Shown here in pieces: positions 63,001 through 64,000 of a stretch of 64,000 nt of DNA. A program made the position numbers and the translations under genes. The DNA lies in assembly GCF_003732665.1 (NCBI RefSeq), contig NZ_MOBP01000008.1:30850-94849 (forward strand). Direction: 5' to 3'. Source of the stretch: Pseudomonas frederiksbergensis. GTDB taxonomy: Bacteria; Pseudomonadota; Gammaproteobacteria; Pseudomonadales; Pseudomonadaceae. The first letter of the stretch is position 1, and each line of letters begins with the position of its first letter. The notes beneath the pieces are model-generated. The model made no database searches. It was not told the origin of the DNA and was given only the letters and a program-made list of their open reading frames with translations.

Positions 63001-63951
63001 CTAACTGAACTGTTCGCGGTACTGCGCGGGGGTCAGGCCGAGTTTTTCACTGAACAAAAAGCGCATGTGCCGCACGCTGCCGAAGCCGCTTTTGTAGGCC
63101 ACGGTCTTGAGCGGCGCGTCGCAGGTTTCCAGCAATTTCCGGGCATGATCGATGCGCGCACTTTGCAGGAATTCCATGGGCGTCATGTTCACTTCCCGGG
63201 CAAACAGCCGGGCGAAGTGTCGCGAACTCATGTTCGCCAGACTCGCCATGCGTTCGATGTTGAAAGATTCCTCGAGGTGTTCGAGCACGTAGTTCTGCAC
63301 CCGGGTGATCGGCGTTTCGTGGGGCGCGACGGTGGCCATCAACGGACTGAACTGCGCTTGCCCGCCCTGGCGTTTCATCACCACCAGCAACACCTTGGCC
63401 ACGTCCTGGGCGACTTTTTTGCCATGGTCCTGGGCAACCACCGCCAATGCCAGGTCAATGCCGGCGGTGACGCCGCCGGAGGTGATGAGATTGCGGTCCT
63501 CGACGTAGATCTGATCGGTCTCCACCCTCGCCTTCGGAAAGCCCTTGATCAGGCGTTCGGTGTAGTGCCAGTGGGTGGTCACGCGGAAACCGTCGAGCAA
63601 CCCGGCATGCCCGAGCACGAAGGCGCCGGTGCAGATCGAGCCGTAGCGCCCGGCGCGAGTGACGGCGCCCCGCAGCCAGGCCAGCAAAGGCTGCGGTTTG
63701 TCGTTATAGGCGCCGGGGCCGCCGGGAATCAGCAACAGGTCGTAGTGCTCGCTGGCCTGATCGATATGCACGTCGGCCTGGACATTGACGCCATTGGATG
63801 CACGCAACGGACCGTGCTCGGTGCCAATGGTCGACAGCACGTAGTGGTCGGCCGGGGCCAGATAACGGTTGGCGATGGAAAACACCTCCATCGGCCCGGC
63901 CATGTCGAGCAGGAGGAAGTTGGGGAACAGCACCATTGCCACGGTTTTCAT
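63001..63951 (-). CDS. GlxA-type AraC-family regulator (DJ-1/PfpI sensor domain)
   Basis: The 316-residue protein has an N-terminal DJ-1/PfpI-like domain (VAMVLFPNFLLLDMAGPMEVF, LLIPGGPGAY, the Cys of SICTGAFVLGHAGLLDG) and a C-terminal AraC double HTH (FNIERMASLANMSSRHFARLFAREVNMTPMEFL, LKTVAYKSGFGSVRHMRFLFSEKLGL). GlxA-type regulators control catabolic genes; the ligand is unknown. ATG 63951 is the family-typical start. Confidence 0.88.
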   Translation of the reverse strand: MKTVAMVLFPNFLLLDMAGPMEVFSIANRYLAPADHYVLSTIGTEHGPLRASNGVNVQADVHIDQASEHYDLLLIPGGPGAYNDKPQPLLAWLRGAVTRAGRYGSICTGAFVLGHAGLLDGFRVTTHWHYTERLIKGFPKARVETDQIYVEDRNLITSGGVTAGIDLALAVVAQDHGKKVAQDVAKVLLVVMKRQGGQAQFSPLMATVAPHETPITRVQNYVLEHLEESFNIERMASLANMSSRHFARLFAREVNMTPMEFLQSARIDHARKLLETCDAPLKTVAYKSGFGSVRHMRFLFSEKLGLTPAQYREQFS

Positions 63952-64000
63952 GGGTTCAACATCACTGAAGTCATAAGAAGGTCTGCCTGCTAAACACAAA

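Overview
The window comes from a Pseudomonas chromosome, most likely the P. fluorescens/putida complex. Reasons: GC-rich coding DNA with dense genes on both strands, many intergenic REP/REPIN hairpins of the GTGGGAGCGGGCTTGCTCGCGAA and GTGGCGAGGGAGCTTGCTCCC types, and gene families typical of that group (DUF6124-like protein, YcaC, GlxA-type regulators, a complete MnxS1/MnxS2/MnxR-McoA-MnxG set). No rRNA, tRNA, CRISPR array, transposase or prophage core was seen.

Layout. Bases 1-3520 hold a truncated GNAT acetyltransferase, a toxin-antitoxin pair, a methyltransferase and two small unknown genes. Bases 3637-44670 form one large functional island. Its parts, by strand, are: (i) minus strand, mnxS1 kinase - mcoA multicopper oxidase - Sco/cytochrome c fusion - mnxS2 kinase - mnxR sigma-54 activator; (ii) plus strand, two large secreted paralogues of unknown function followed by csgB- and csgA-like curlin genes; (iii) minus strand, a long overlapping operon: receiver protein - GspE-type ATPase - PilM/N/O/P-like proteins - secretin - three pseudopilins - csgE - csgF - csgG; (iv) minus strand, the giant multicopper oxidase mnxG, then a beta-propeller protein, two Sco proteins, a cytochrome c/periplasmic-binding fusion and a parvulin; (v) a lytic transglycosylase (minus) and gspG-gspF (plus), which supply the major pseudopilin and platform protein missing from operon iii. 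From 44.8 kb onward is ordinary accessory chromosome: a Gly-rich repeat protein, two LysR regulators, esterases, an MscS-type channel, YcaC, an amidohydrolase, a DoxX protein, an MBL hydrolase, an AraC protein, a flavodoxin, two winged-helix/ATPase regulators and a GlxA-type regulator.

How the island may work. McoA and MnxG are, by family, Mn(II)-oxidising multicopper oxidases. The Sco proteins and cytochromes fit copper delivery and electron transfer. The Gsp-like machine fits export of the oxidases, as I recall for the Xcm pathway of P. putida GB-1 and the Oxp pathway of Geobacter. The curli genes would supply an extracellular amyloid matrix. I see well-spaced sigma-54 (-24/-12) promoters before mcoA, the secreted/curlin operon, the Gsp-curli operon, mnxG and the transglycosylase. 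A CCCC-N6-GGGG palindrome lies upstream of four of them and in front of mnxS1. I infer that this is the MnxR operator and that metal oxidation, the secretion machine and curli form one regulon.

REPINs have reshaped the island. One 161-bp REPIN interrupts the 5' end of a minor pseudopilin gene and breaks its frame with the probable original start. Another long palindrome separates the putative operator from the mnxG promoter. A separate observation in the right part is an identical 20-bp sequence in two divergent intergenic regions (56117-56136 and 58333-58352), a candidate shared operator.
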